In this document: piece by piece, positions 15,627-24,357 of the stretch | Layout: each line of letters starts with the position of its first letter | How positions within the stretch are numbered: position 1 is the stretch's first letter | Origin: JAGTVB01 sp964624765 | GTDB taxonomy: Bacteria; Pseudomonadota; Gammaproteobacteria; HK1 | DNA: 39,569 nt | Reading direction: 5' to 3' | Assembly: GCA_964624765.1 (NCBI GenBank) | Contig: CAZUZO010000008.1 | Span: forward strand, 1-39,569 | The notes under the pieces: model-generated | Database searches by the model: none | Told to the model about the DNA's origin: nothing | Seen by the model: only the letters and a program-made list of their open reading frames with translations | Made by a program: the position numbers and the translations under genes

Positions 15627-16364
15627 ATGGACCGCTTGCTCTATGTCGCGATGTCGGGAGCGCAGCAAACCATGCTATCGCAGGCCGTCAATAGCCACAA
15701 CTTGGCCAATCTGCACACTGCCGGATTTCGTGCCGATCTCAATCAGTTTCGCAGTATGCCGGTGTTTGGCACGGGATTGCCGAGCAGAGTGTATACCATG
15801 AGCGAGCGACCCGGCATCGACTATACCCCTGGGCCCATCGAGTCGACAGGCCGCGAGCTCGATGTGGCGATACACGGCGAGGGATGGATAGCGGTTGTGG
15901 CACCCGATGGACAAGAAGCCTATACCAGGGCCGGTGATCTAAGAGTCAGCAGCAATGGGCTGTTGGAAACCGGCGCCGGCCACTCCGTTCTGGGGAACGG
16001 CGGACCGATCGCAATTCCTCCGGCCGAAAAGATAGAGATCGGACACGACGGGACCATTAGCATACGGCCTCTCGGCCTGGCATCGGATGCGTTGGCTGAA
16101 ATCGATCGGATAAAGCTAGTGGCCCCCCCCTCGGAACTGATGTTCAAGAGTGACGATGGTCTTTTCAGACTCGAAGGGGCAGCGGCGGTCGCTGATGCGC
16201 GGGTAACGTTAGTGTCCGGTGCATTAGAAAGGAGTAATGTGAATGCCGTAGACGCGTTGGTGAACATGATTACCTTGGCTAGGCAGTTTGAAATGCAAGT
16301 CAAGATGATGCACACCGCCGAGGAAGCTGACCGATCGGCCGCGGGCATGCTGCAACTGAGCTAA
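15627..16364 (+). CDS. flgF: Flagellar distal rod protein FlgF
   Basis: FlgF forms the section of rod between FlgC and FlgG. The start is ATG 15627 with GGAGGTGGAGAG just upstream, giving 245 residues; a longer frame from 15537 overlaps flgE and was rejected. The protein has the N-terminal VAMSGAQQTMLSQAVNSHNLANLHTAGF motif, the ELDVAIHGEGWIAV variant of the GQGFF-like signature, and C-terminal ERSNVNAVDALVNMITLARQFEMQVKMMHTAEE. It is followed by 181 bp that hold a family C repeat before flgG. Confidence 0.92.
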   Translation: MDRLLYVAMSGAQQTMLSQAVNSHNLANLHTAGFRADLNQFRSMPVFGTGLPSRVYTMSERPGIDYTPGPIESTGRELDVAIHGEGWIAVVAPDGQEAYTRAGDLRVSSNGLLETGAGHSVLGNGGPIAIPPAEKIEIGHDGTISIRPLGLASDALAEIDRIKLVAPPSELMFKSDDGLFRLEGAAAVADARVTLVSGALERSNVNAVDALVNMITLARQFEMQVKMMHTAEEADRSAAGMLQLS

Positions 16365-16384
16365 CCGCTTGTCAACGCGCAGGA

Positions 16385-16504
16385 TCTTTGCTCCGGCAAC
16401 GCCTGCGATGGACCCCAAGTCGTTCGGCCCCGGGTTTCGGTTGCCAGGCTTTTGCACGGTAGGGACGCTCCGAAGAGCAACCCTGATGAAATGCTGATCA
16501 TGGC
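16385..16504. repeat. Family C dispersed repeat, copy before flgG
   Basis: The flgF-flgG gap contains CCCAAGTCGTTCGGCCCC and, at its right end, GACGCTCCGAAGAGCAACCC followed by TGATGAAATGCTGATCATGGCC, closely matching the right end of the repeat before flgA (GCGCTCCGAAGAGCAACCC, then TGACGAAACGATGACCATGGCC). It interrupts an operon that is otherwise closely spaced. No coding content. Confidence 0.65.
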
Positions 16505-16545
16505 CGGCGTGCCGTAAGCTTAATCTGTTGTAGAGGTGATCGCCC

Positions 16546-17331
16546 ATGGAAAGAGCTCTGTGGATCGCAAAGACGGGTCTCGACGCCCAGCAGACCCGCA
16601 TGGCCGTGATCACCAACAATTTGGCTAACGTCAGCACCACAGGCTTCAAGCGAGGGCGAGGTATCTTCGCGGATCTCCTCTATCAAAACGTTCGTCAGCC
16701 TGGAGCGCAGTCGTCGGAAAATTCGCAGCTGCCTTCTGGGCTCATGCTAGGCACCGGTGTGCGGACTGTGGCAACGGAGAAGATCTTTAACCAAGGTAAC
16801 ATCGTGCAGACGGAAAATTCGCTGGATGTTGCCATCCAGGGCCGCGGTTTCTTCCAGATATTGCAACCAGACGGCACCGTGGCTTACACCCGCGATGGTA
16901 CCTTCCAGAGGAATTCCGAGGGACTCATCGTCACCTCCAATGGCCTTGCACTCGAACCACAGACCACCATCCCGGAGGCTACGGTTAGCCTTACTGTCGG
17001 CTCTGATGGTCTGTTGTCGGCCCTGGTCGCGGGTAATACCGAACCGACCCAGATCGGGAACATTCAGTTGGTCGATTTCCTCAATCCCGCTGGCTTGCAG
17101 GCAATCGGCAATAATCTATTTCTCGAGACGGCCGCCAGTGGGCCAGCGCAAGCAGCCACCCCGGGTCAATCTGGGCTCGGAACTTTGGTGCAGGGAGCAG
17201 TGGAAAGCTCGAACGTTAACGTGGTAGAAGAAATGGTAAACATGATCGAAACACAACGGGCCTACGAGATGAATTCAAAGGCCATCGCTACCACTGACCA
17301 GATGCTCCAATTCATCACCAATACTCTGTAA
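16546..17331 (+). CDS. flgG: Flagellar distal rod protein FlgG
   Basis: FlgG is the main distal rod subunit inside the P and L rings. At 261 residues it has the canonical length. The N-terminal motif MAVITNNLANVSTTGFKRGRG, the DVAIQGRGFFQIL signature near residue 90, YTRDGTF, and the C-terminal ESSNVNVVEEMVNMIETQRAYEMNSKAIATTDQMLQF are all present. The ribosome binding site AGAGGTGA lies about 8 nt before ATG 16546, on the downstream side of the repeat, so translation does not depend on the repeat. Confidence 0.95.
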   Translation: MERALWIAKTGLDAQQTRMAVITNNLANVSTTGFKRGRGIFADLLYQNVRQPGAQSSENSQLPSGLMLGTGVRTVATEKIFNQGNIVQTENSLDVAIQGRGFFQILQPDGTVAYTRDGTFQRNSEGLIVTSNGLALEPQTTIPEATVSLTVGSDGLLSALVAGNTEPTQIGNIQLVDFLNPAGLQAIGNNLFLETAASGPAQAATPGQSGLGTLVQGAVESSNVNVVEEMVNMIETQRAYEMNSKAIATTDQMLQFITNTL

Positions 17332-17391
17332 CCGCGAACATCCCTGGCGGTGTCTATTTGTCGCATCGTTAACCTTTAGCACTACCGACCA

Positions 17392-18117
17392 ATGAAAAGT
17401 GTCATCAAAGGGCATCAGTGTCTCGTATCGAGAATCATTTGCTTGAGCTTGGCTGTTTGCTTCCTGGGATGCACGTCGGTACCGAGCCGGGACGCTGAGT
17501 TTGCGAGCGTGCGTCCCGCGGCCGTCACCCAGGCCATGCCGACAAGTGGCGCAGTGTACCAGGCTGGGCATGAGCTTTTTCTGTTTGAAGATTTGCGGCC
17601 GCGTCGGCCAGGGGATTTGTTGACCATCGTCTTGGTGGAAAAGACCAATGCCTCAAAGAAGGCAGAAACCCTGATCGATAAGAAGAATGATACTAGTATT
17701 AGCAACCCAACCTTGCTTGGGTCGCCCTTGCAGTTTGGCGTTCCAAGCGGTCTAGCCGCGGCGAACACAACGACCGATACCTTGGCAAGCCTGAGCTCTT
17801 CTACCGAGTTTGAGGGAGCGGGCAAAAGCACCCAAAGCAATAGCCTTTCGGGAGAGATCACCGTCACCGTGGCTGAAGTATTAGCGAACGGCAATCTCGT
17901 GGTGCAGGGTGAAAAATTATTAACTCTAAATCAAGGTCATGAGCACATTCGCTTCTCAGGCATCGTTCGTCCCGCGGATATCGCATCCAATAACTCGGTG
18001 CTGTCCAGCAACGTGGCTAATGCCAGAATCGTCTACGCCGGTCAAGGGGCGCTTGCTGACGCGAACGCCCTCGGTTGGTTGAGTCGATTTTTTATCAGCA
18101 TTTTCTTCCCGTTCTAG
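17392..18117 (+). CDS. flgH: Flagellar L-ring lipoprotein FlgH
   Basis: FlgH forms the outer-membrane L-ring, the bushing for the flagellar rod. The 241-residue precursor has a basic N-terminus, a hydrophobic signal and lipobox FLGC (Cys at about residue 26). Conserved parts include LFEDLRPRRPGDLLTIVLVE, the NSLSGEITVTVAEVLANGNLVVQGEKLLTLNQGHEHIRFSGIVRP core, and the end GWLSRFFISIFFPF, so it is complete. It is the last flagellar gene here. FlgI, which forms the P-ring and normally follows, is missing; a family B repeat begins 39 bp downstream instead. Confidence 0.93.
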   Translation: MKSVIKGHQCLVSRIICLSLAVCFLGCTSVPSRDAEFASVRPAAVTQAMPTSGAVYQAGHELFLFEDLRPRRPGDLLTIVLVEKTNASKKAETLIDKKNDTSISNPTLLGSPLQFGVPSGLAAANTTTDTLASLSSSTEFEGAGKSTQSNSLSGEITVTVAEVLANGNLVVQGEKLLTLNQGHEHIRFSGIVRPADIASNNSVLSSNVANARIVYAGQGALADANALGWLSRFFISIFFPF

Positions 18118-18155
18118 GGAAGCGCGCCTGTCTTTGCCTGTTAACCCCTTACCTA

Positions 18156-18374
18156 AGAAGCTGTTTTAAAAATGTCGCGAGCGTCGGCAGAGCAAGGCGC
18201 ACAGCGGTGACAAAATCGTTGGGAACGATTTTTAACAGCTGCAAGCGGGCCCCGAAGGGGCGAGCCCCAAGGAGGGGGCGAGTCACCACCGGAGTGTACA
18301 AGGGAGTACATGAGGATGGCGAGCCGCTGCGCAACGCAGCTGTGACAAGCGCAGTCGTTTTTGAAACAGCTTCT
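18156..18374 (+). repeat. Family B inverted-terminus repeat, complete copy
   Basis: This element of about 219 bp starts with AGAAGCTGTTTTAAAAA and ends with TTTTTGAAACAGCTTCT, a near-perfect 17 bp terminal inverted repeat. Internally it has another ACGATTTTTAACAGCTGC block, suggesting a composite. Partial copies lie at 12625-12679 and 12328-12402. It separates flgH from gspC, at the point where flgI would be expected. It encodes no credible protein on either strand and resembles a MITE. Confidence 0.75.
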
Positions 18375-18440
18375 AAGATTGGAGGGCGAAGTGCCCGATC
18401 GATGTTCCCCCAGGAACACCTATGAAACAGGGGATTCAAT

Positions 18441-18959
18441 ATGTTTCTTGAGCATATTGCGAGGTTAGCCCGTCACGAATCGGCGCCGAGAAGCGTGGCG
18501 TTTTCGATAAACGTGATACTTTTAGGTGTGCTCGGCTACCAATTTGCCATGCTGGCGGGTCTTATTGGGGAGGATAAACCGGCTGCTTTGCCCGAGCCCG
18601 CGGTTGCCGCGACACAAGCAGCTATTCCCCTATCGACAGGGGTCACTTCAGAAGCCTTGCAGGAGATGCGGCTTTTCGGAGAATCGTCTCAGGCAAAGCG
18701 TCAAGAAGCGGTAACCGAAGCGCCAGAAGCTCGTCCCACGCTAGTGCTGCGCGGCGTTATTCACAGCACAGACCCGCAGGGGGCGAGAGCGATCATAACG
18801 GAATCCAATGGCAGAGATATTGCCTATCCCTTGGGCGCTAGATTACCTGGTGGGATGCAGCTAACCGAAATTGACCACCGTCATGTCGTCGTGCTGTCCC
18901 GCGGTCGCGAGGAACGCCTACATCTTAACGTCAGGAAGGAATCGGGTTCGGGCAGCTAG
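18441..18959 (+). CDS. gspC: Type II secretion inner-membrane protein GspC (short form)
   Basis: GspC links the inner-membrane platform of the type II secretion system to the secretin. The 172-residue protein has a short cytosolic N-terminus, one transmembrane helix at about residues 22-42, a proline/alanine-rich periplasmic linker, and the homology region (LVLRGVIHSTDPQGARAIITESNGRDIAYPLGARLPGGMQLTEIDHRHVVV) at about 98-160. There is no C-terminal PDZ or coiled-coil domain, so this is a minimal form. AGGGGA lies just before the ATG. It opens the gsp operon, 66 bp after the family B repeat; no clear promoter is seen in that gap. Confidence 0.88.
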   Translation: MFLEHIARLARHESAPRSVAFSINVILLGVLGYQFAMLAGLIGEDKPAALPEPAVAATQAAIPLSTGVTSEALQEMRLFGESSQAKRQEAVTEAPEARPTLVLRGVIHSTDPQGARAIITESNGRDIAYPLGARLPGGMQLTEIDHRHVVVLSRGREERLHLNVRKESGSGS

Positions 18960-19202
18960 CTCCGAATAGGTTGCAGGGATCTCATGAGCACCGAAGCCGC
19001 AAGGCGCACGGTGGTCGCAAACCGTCTCGATCATTTCGAACCACGGTCAATTCGCCCGGCAGCGGCAAACCCTAGGGATTGTGCGAGCGACAATGGGAAT
19101 TGTACAGGGAGACGCCACCCTACCGGCTCACCCCGTTTTGGGCAGCGAACTGCTGATGAGACGCCGCTCAGCGCGAAGGTTGGCTTTTCAGGCGTCTTTA
19201 CC

Positions 19203-21191
19203 ATGAGAGTCAAGCGGTGTTCAACCTGGCCTTACTTGGTACTCGCCCTGCTTTTCTCGTCGGGCGGGTGGGCGCAGACGGTCACCTTCAATTTACAGGA
19301 TGCGGATATCTCCGCCTTGATCAGCACGGTCGCGGAGGTGACCGGGAAGAACTTCGTGGTCGACCCCCGGGTTGAGGGTAAGGTCACCGTGCTCTCTTCG
19401 CGACCCCTGGCGAAGGATGAGATCTACCAAGTCTTCTTATCCGTTCTCAAAGTGCACGGGTTTGCCGCTGTCCCTTCGGGCGCGATCACGAAGATCGTTC
19501 CCGATGCCAGCGCCAGGACCGACAGCACTGCCATCGCGGGCAGCGCAGCGAACGCGCGGGGCGATGAACTGGTCACCGAGGTTCTGGTCATCGAGCATGT
19601 TTCCGCTCAACAGCTTGTTCCGGTCCTGCGGCCATTGGTACCCGCCGAGGGGCATCTGGCCGCTTACCCTTCCAGCAACACGCTCGTTATTTCCGACGCG
19701 GCGGCGAATATCGAGCGTTTGAAAGCGCTCATCCAGCGAATCGACGTACCGACGGGCAGCGGCATCGAAGTGGTGCGCCTGCAACACGCGTCCGCCGCTG
19801 AGGTCGTACAGATTCTTGACGCCTTACACTCTGGTGACACGGAGAACGAGGCGATTCCAGCGCCGAAGTTGGTGGCCGATGGTCGTAGCAATACTGTGTT
19901 GATGAGTTCAGATCCCTCGACTCGATTGCGGTTACGGGCCGTCATTGCTCACCTCGATACCCCGTTGGAAGGCCGGGGCAATACCAATGTGATTTATCTT
20001 CGCTACGCAAAAGCCAAGGATCTGGTTCCGATTCTGGAGGGGGTGCTGCGCGCACCGACTAAACTGGATGACAAATCGACTGCTGCGCTTCCTGGCGAAT
20101 CGGCCAGTGTGCAGGCTGATGATAATATCAACGCGCTGGTGGTGACAGCTTCACCAACGGTGCTGAAGACACTGATGGAGGTTGTGCGGCAACTCGATGT
20201 GCGTCGCGCCCAAGTGTTGGTGGAAGCCGTTATCGCGGAGGTCACCAGAGAAAAAGCGACCCAGCTCGGCGTGCAGTGGCGTACGACCACCCAGCCGACC
20301 GAAAGCGGGGTGTTCGGGGGTACCAATTTCTCGACCAACAACGACTCGATCAATCGCTTTGCAGCCGACCCTTTCGGCAATACAGTGGGTTTGGCGCTCG
20401 GATTTATCGATGGCACGATAACCTTCGGAGGCAAAGAGCTTCTCAATATCGCCGCGCTCGTCCGGGCGCTGGCTAGTGATGCGACCACAAACATTCTCTC
20501 GACGCCGACCTTGGTGACCCTGGACAACGAAGGCGCCGAGATCGTAATTGCTGAGAACGTTCCCTTTGTCACGGGCCAGTTTACCCTCAATGCGGGGAGT
20601 GGAGGGCAAGTTTCCAATCCTTTTCAAACCATCGAGCGACGCGATGTGGGGCTGATCTTGCGCCTGACTCCGCAAATCAATGAGGGCAACGCGATGAGGC
20701 TCGATATCGAACAGGAACTCTCGCGCGTGATCCCCAGCGCTGCGCCGGCCGGGGCCGGCTCGGTGGGTGCCGTGGATCTGATTACCAATGTGCGTTCTCT
20801 CCGTACCACGGTGGTGGTGGAGGACGGGGAGATGCTGGTGCTGGGGGGATTGCTCGATGACGATGTGACGCAATCCCAGCAGAAGGTGCCTATATTTGGC
20901 GACATTCCAGTGCTCGGGCATCTGTTCCGTTTTGACTCGACCGGTAAGCGAAAGCGTAATCTTCTGATTTTCCTTCGCCCCTTGATTCTACGTGATGCCC
21001 GCGGCAGTCAGATCTCTGGCGCTAAATATAACTATCTGCGGGCGGAGCAGCTCCGAGAGCAATCCCGAGGGATACGGCTCATGCCGCGGGACGCCGTACC
21101 CCTATTGCCCCCACTGGACACCTACTTGGAGGCGCCTCTGGACTTTAGGTCACTCAACGACACTGGTCGCGAGGGGGCGGATAAGCATTGA
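19203..21191 (+). CDS. gspD: Type II secretion secretin GspD
   Basis: GspD forms the outer-membrane secretin channel. From ATG 19203 the 662-residue precursor begins with a Sec signal peptide (about residues 1-24, ending GGWAQ). N0 starts at TVTFNLQDADISALI, then N1-N3 repeats follow (EVVRLQHASAAEVVQIL; NVIYLRYAKAKDLVPILEGVL; NALVVTASPTVLKTLMEVV). The secretin core includes VLVEAVIAEVTREKATQLGVQW, ILSTPTLVTLDNEGAEIVIAENVPF, and VPIFGDIPVLGHLFRF. An in-frame ATG at 18984 has a fair ribosome site but adds 73 polar residues before the signal peptide; this was judged unlikely. No long S-domain tail is obvious. Confidence 0.92.
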   Translation: MRVKRCSTWPYLVLALLFSSGGWAQTVTFNLQDADISALISTVAEVTGKNFVVDPRVEGKVTVLSSRPLAKDEIYQVFLSVLKVHGFAAVPSGAITKIVPDASARTDSTAIAGSAANARGDELVTEVLVIEHVSAQQLVPVLRPLVPAEGHLAAYPSSNTLVISDAAANIERLKALIQRIDVPTGSGIEVVRLQHASAAEVVQILDALHSGDTENEAIPAPKLVADGRSNTVLMSSDPSTRLRLRAVIAHLDTPLEGRGNTNVIYLRYAKAKDLVPILEGVLRAPTKLDDKSTAALPGESASVQADDNINALVVTASPTVLKTLMEVVRQLDVRRAQVLVEAVIAEVTREKATQLGVQWRTTTQPTESGVFGGTNFSTNNDSINRFAADPFGNTVGLALGFIDGTITFGGKELLNIAALVRALASDATTNILSTPTLVTLDNEGAEIVIAENVPFVTGQFTLNAGSGGQVSNPFQTIERRDVGLILRLTPQINEGNAMRLDIEQELSRVIPSAAPAGAGSVGAVDLITNVRSLRTTVVVEDGEMLVLGGLLDDDVTQSQQKVPIFGDIPVLGHLFRFDSTGKRKRNLLIFLRPLILRDARGSQISGAKYNYLRAEQLREQSRGIRLMPRDAVPLLPPLDTYLEAPLDFRSLNDTGREGADKH

Positions 21192-21333
21192 CTCGGGACA
21201 CCATCGTCCGTGCTGCTCGAACCACAGGTTGACGGAGGCGGTTCTGGGGCAGCGCGCAAGGCCATCGGGGGACGCTCGTGGGGTCATTGCATTCCGCTGG
21301 CTAAGCCGTTGAGTGCCGATGCATACGCCGGTC

Positions 21334-21355
21334 ATTCCGGCTAGCAAGCCGGAAT
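21334..21355. repeat. REP-like palindrome between gspD and gspE
   Basis: ATTCCGGCT and AGCCGGAAT form a perfect 9 bp stem around AGCA, within the familiar CGGTCATTCCGG...CCGGAATCC context of proteobacterial REP elements. The 369 bp gspD-gspE gap (21192-21560) otherwise shows no gene of its own; an in-frame extension of gspE through it lacks family resemblance. Confidence 0.7.
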
Positions 21356-21560
21356 CCAATCGCCAACGATGGCTACCGTCGAGCAAGCCATACGTTGCCC
21401 GATCTCGACGATTCTCTATTGCGGGCACGCTGACCGACATGACGGTGAAAACCACTTTACCGTGGGGACGCTCGCGAGGATGGTTGCGGCCAGCCTCAAA
21501 GCACCTGCAGAGGCGGCGGGGTGCTCTGTGTCCATAATCGCCGACGCGCCACAGACTATT

Positions 21561-23048
21561 ATGGCCTTTGAAACGTCCAAACAGCTCCCCTTTGCTTTTG
21601 CAAAGCGTCACGGCGTGTTGATCGACGGCATAGAAGCGGGTTCAGTGGGTGTTACCCATCGACCGGGGGTGCCCGTTCGAATCCTCTGCGAGCTGCGTCG
21701 GTACTTTGGCTTGTCGTTGCGTCTGACCTGTGTCTCTAACGAACAGTTTGCTTCGCTGTTGACGCCCGCTTATGAGAATCAACCCGATATGGCGGCGCGT
21801 GCCATGCATGATCTCGGCGAAGGGGTCGATCTTTCAGCCCTGGCTGGTGAGCTTGAAGAGCCTGGCGATCTACTCGAGAACGCCGACGACGCACCGGTTA
21901 TTCGGCTGATCAACGCGGTACTGACCCAGGCCATCCGTGAGAATGCCTCTGATATCCATGTCGAGTCGTTTGAGGATCGCTTGGCCATTCGTTTCCGAGT
22001 CGACGGCGTGCTAAGGGAGATCCTGCAACCCCACCGGGCTTTGGCGCCGGTACTGATCTCCCGGGTAAAGGTGATGGCTCGACTCGATATCGCCGAGAAA
22101 CGGCTACCACAGGATGGACGCATCTCGGTGCGGGTGGCAGGACGGCCGGTCGACATTCGTGTCTCGACGCTTCCGACCGGTCACGGCGAGCGGGTCGTGC
22201 TAAGACTATTGAATAAAGAGGAGGGGCGTCTCGATTTAGGTCAGCTCGGTATGGAGGCGGGATGTCAGAGTACGCTGAATCGACTGATTCACGCCCCTCA
22301 CGGAATCATTCTGGTCACTGGACCCACTGGGTCAGGAAAGACCACGACTCTGTACGCCATGCTGACGCAACTTAACGACCGCAGCCGAAATATCATGACC
22401 GTGGAAGATCCCATCGAGTACTACCTCGACGGAATCGGTCAGACCCAGGTGAATTCCAAAGTCGACATGACCTTTGCTCGTGGTCTGCGGGCCATTCTGC
22501 GTCAGGATCCGGATGTGGTGATGGTGGGGGAGATTCGAGATGTCGAAACGGCACGCATCGCCGTGCAAGCGAGCCTGACCGGTCACTTAGTGCTGTCCAC
22601 GTTGCATACCAATACGGCTGTCGGGGCCGTGGTTCGCATGCGCGATATGGGTGTGGAGCCTTTCTTGGTGGCCTCAAGTCTGTTGGGAGTCTTAGCTCAG
22701 CGATTGGTTCGAATACTCTGTCCGGACTGTAAACGCCCGTACTCACCCACTGCATCGGAGTGCGAATTGCTAAACTGCAGAGTGGCTGACGTCCCCACCT
22801 TGTATGCGCCGGTCGGGTGCCCAGAGTGCCGTCACCAAGGTTTCCGTGGTCGCTTGGGGATCTTCGAGCTCATTGCCCTCGATGGCGAGTTTCGCAAGAT
22901 GGTCCATGATGGGGTCGGCGAGCATCTGCTCGAGGCCTATGCTAGGCAATCGACTCCGAGCATTTACCGGGATGGCGTTCGGCGGGTACTGGCTGGCGAA
23001 ACCTCCCTCGATGAGCTGCTACGGGTATCTGAGCAGAATGCAGCGTGA
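21561..23048 (+). CDS. gspE: Type II secretion ATPase GspE
   Basis: GspE is the hexameric cytosolic ATPase that drives pseudopilus assembly. The start was set at ATG 21561, since LPFAFAKRHGVLI is the usual start of the family; this gives 495 residues, the normal size. The frame is open upstream to 21369, but that part is repeat-like. Walker A GPTGSGKT lies at about 254-261, the Asp box around DPIEYYLDG, Walker B VVMVGE at about 319-324, and the His box at STLHTNTAVGAV. The zinc-binding tetracysteine motif is Cys387, Cys390, Cys420 and Cys423. The ribosome site before 21561 is weak. Confidence 0.92.
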   Translation: MAFETSKQLPFAFAKRHGVLIDGIEAGSVGVTHRPGVPVRILCELRRYFGLSLRLTCVSNEQFASLLTPAYENQPDMAARAMHDLGEGVDLSALAGELEEPGDLLENADDAPVIRLINAVLTQAIRENASDIHVESFEDRLAIRFRVDGVLREILQPHRALAPVLISRVKVMARLDIAEKRLPQDGRISVRVAGRPVDIRVSTLPTGHGERVVLRLLNKEEGRLDLGQLGMEAGCQSTLNRLIHAPHGIILVTGPTGSGKTTTLYAMLTQLNDRSRNIMTVEDPIEYYLDGIGQTQVNSKVDMTFARGLRAILRQDPDVVMVGEIRDVETARIAVQASLTGHLVLSTLHTNTAVGAVVRMRDMGVEPFLVASSLLGVLAQRLVRILCPDCKRPYSPTASECELLNCRVADVPTLYAPVGCPECRHQGFRGRLGIFELIALDGEFRKMVHDGVGEHLLEAYARQSTPSIYRDGVRRVLAGETSLDELLRVSEQNAA

Positions 23049-23116
23049 CCGAGCAAGGGCTCGAGGGGCAAGCCGCTGGCTGCAGCGGTCTTCGATGACG
23101 AGCGGGTAGCACCAAT

Positions 23117-24328
23117 ATGCCGGCATTTGAGTACGTCGTTCTCGACGACAGGGGGCGAACCCGCACTGGCGTGCTGCAGGGGGATACGCCGCGCAATGTC
23201 CGCAAGCGTCTTCGCGACCTCGGTTGGAGCCCTCTGTCGTTGCGCGAGCTGGAGGCGGGCGCCAATCGCCGCCGAGGGATCCGCATCATGCACGGTATCA
23301 GCGATGCCGATCGGGCCATGGTGTTTCGGCAGTTGGGGACCATGGTGCGTGCAGGAATTGCCGTGGCCGATGCGCTGCGACTCGTGGCTCGACAAGCGAC
23401 CAAGGGCAGGCTTGAGCGGATTTTGTTGGGAGTGCACGGGCGGGTGGTGGAAGGAAAATCGCTCGGTGCGAGCATCGGCGACTTGCCGCACATCTTTCCC
23501 GAAATCTACTCGGCCACCGTGGCTGCAGGGGAGCGAACCGGGCAGCTCGTGGAGGCTCTCGACCGGCTGGCGGAGTACGCTGAGCGGCGCCAACAGCTGC
23601 GTCAGAAAACCTTGATGGCGTTGCTCTATCCGGTACTCCTCACGATCGTCGCGACCCTCGCGGTCGCCGGCCTGCTCGGTTACGTGGTCCCTGAAGTGGT
23701 GCAGGTGTTCGTGAACATCGGCCAAGAGCTGCCCTGGCTAACGCGCACTCTGATCGTGATCAGCACTTTCCTACAGCACTGGGGGGTGTGGCTCATCGTC
23801 GCTGGGGTCACTGTCGTCATCGGGCTTCGCTATCTGCTTCGAAGCCGTGAGTTACGAGCCAAGGCGCATCGAGCACTGCTGCAGTTGCCGCTGGTGTCAC
23901 GCGTCGTTCGTGGAATGAACGCGGCTCGCTTCTTGGGGACCCTCGGCATGCTAACGGCCAGTGCGGTGCCGATGCTGGAAGCCTTACGCATCGCCGCCAC
24001 CGTGGTATCCAACTTACCGATGCGCAGTATCGTCGAAGAGGCCGCGCGCAAAGTTCGCGAGGGTAGCAGCTTGCGGGCGGCGTTGGAACGCGACGGATTG
24101 TTTCCGCCCATCGCGATCCAACTGATCGCCAGTGGTGAAGCGAGCGGGGAGCTTGACCAGATGCTGGCGCGGGCGGCGGCCACCCAGGAGCGTGAGATGG
24201 AAACGCTGCTGATGGTGTTGTTGGGGCTGTTCGAGCCGTTACTGATTCTGCTCATGGGCGGTGTCGTGCTGGTCATCGTGTTGGCGATCATGCTGCCGAT
24301 ATTCGAACTCAATCAACTCGTACGCTAG
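23117..24328 (+). CDS. gspF: Type II secretion platform protein GspF
   Basis: GspF is the polytopic inner-membrane core of the secretion platform, interacting with GspE and GspL. The 403-residue protein has two homologous T2SSF domains (about residues 70-190 and 270-390) and three transmembrane segments (about 168-190, 220-240 and 370-395). FRQLGTMVRAGIAVADALRL and ARFLGTLGMLTASAVPMLEALRI mark the paired domains. It begins 68 bp after gspE with a weak ribosome site. The usual next genes, gspG and gspH, are absent, and the stop codon is followed 29 bp later by the gspI start. Confidence 0.93.
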   Translation: MPAFEYVVLDDRGRTRTGVLQGDTPRNVRKRLRDLGWSPLSLRELEAGANRRRGIRIMHGISDADRAMVFRQLGTMVRAGIAVADALRLVARQATKGRLERILLGVHGRVVEGKSLGASIGDLPHIFPEIYSATVAAGERTGQLVEALDRLAEYAERRQQLRQKTLMALLYPVLLTIVATLAVAGLLGYVVPEVVQVFVNIGQELPWLTRTLIVISTFLQHWGVWLIVAGVTVVIGLRYLLRSRELRAKAHRALLQLPLVSRVVRGMNAARFLGTLGMLTASAVPMLEALRIAATVVSNLPMRSIVEEAARKVREGSSLRAALERDGLFPPIAIQLIASGEASGELDQMLARAAATQEREMETLLMVLLGLFEPLLILLMGGVVLVIVLAIMLPIFELNQLVR

Positions 24329-24357
24329 TGTTGCCCCTTTGGTTCCTGGACAAACCG

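Noticed and set aside
18075..18425. Frames on both strands over the flgH-gspC gap
   Set aside because: They are contained in the family B repeat and start inside flgH; composition is repeat-like.
21675..21690. GTTCGAATCC, resembling a tRNA T-loop
   Set aside because: It lies inside the gspE coding region and no acceptor or anticodon stem can be formed around it.
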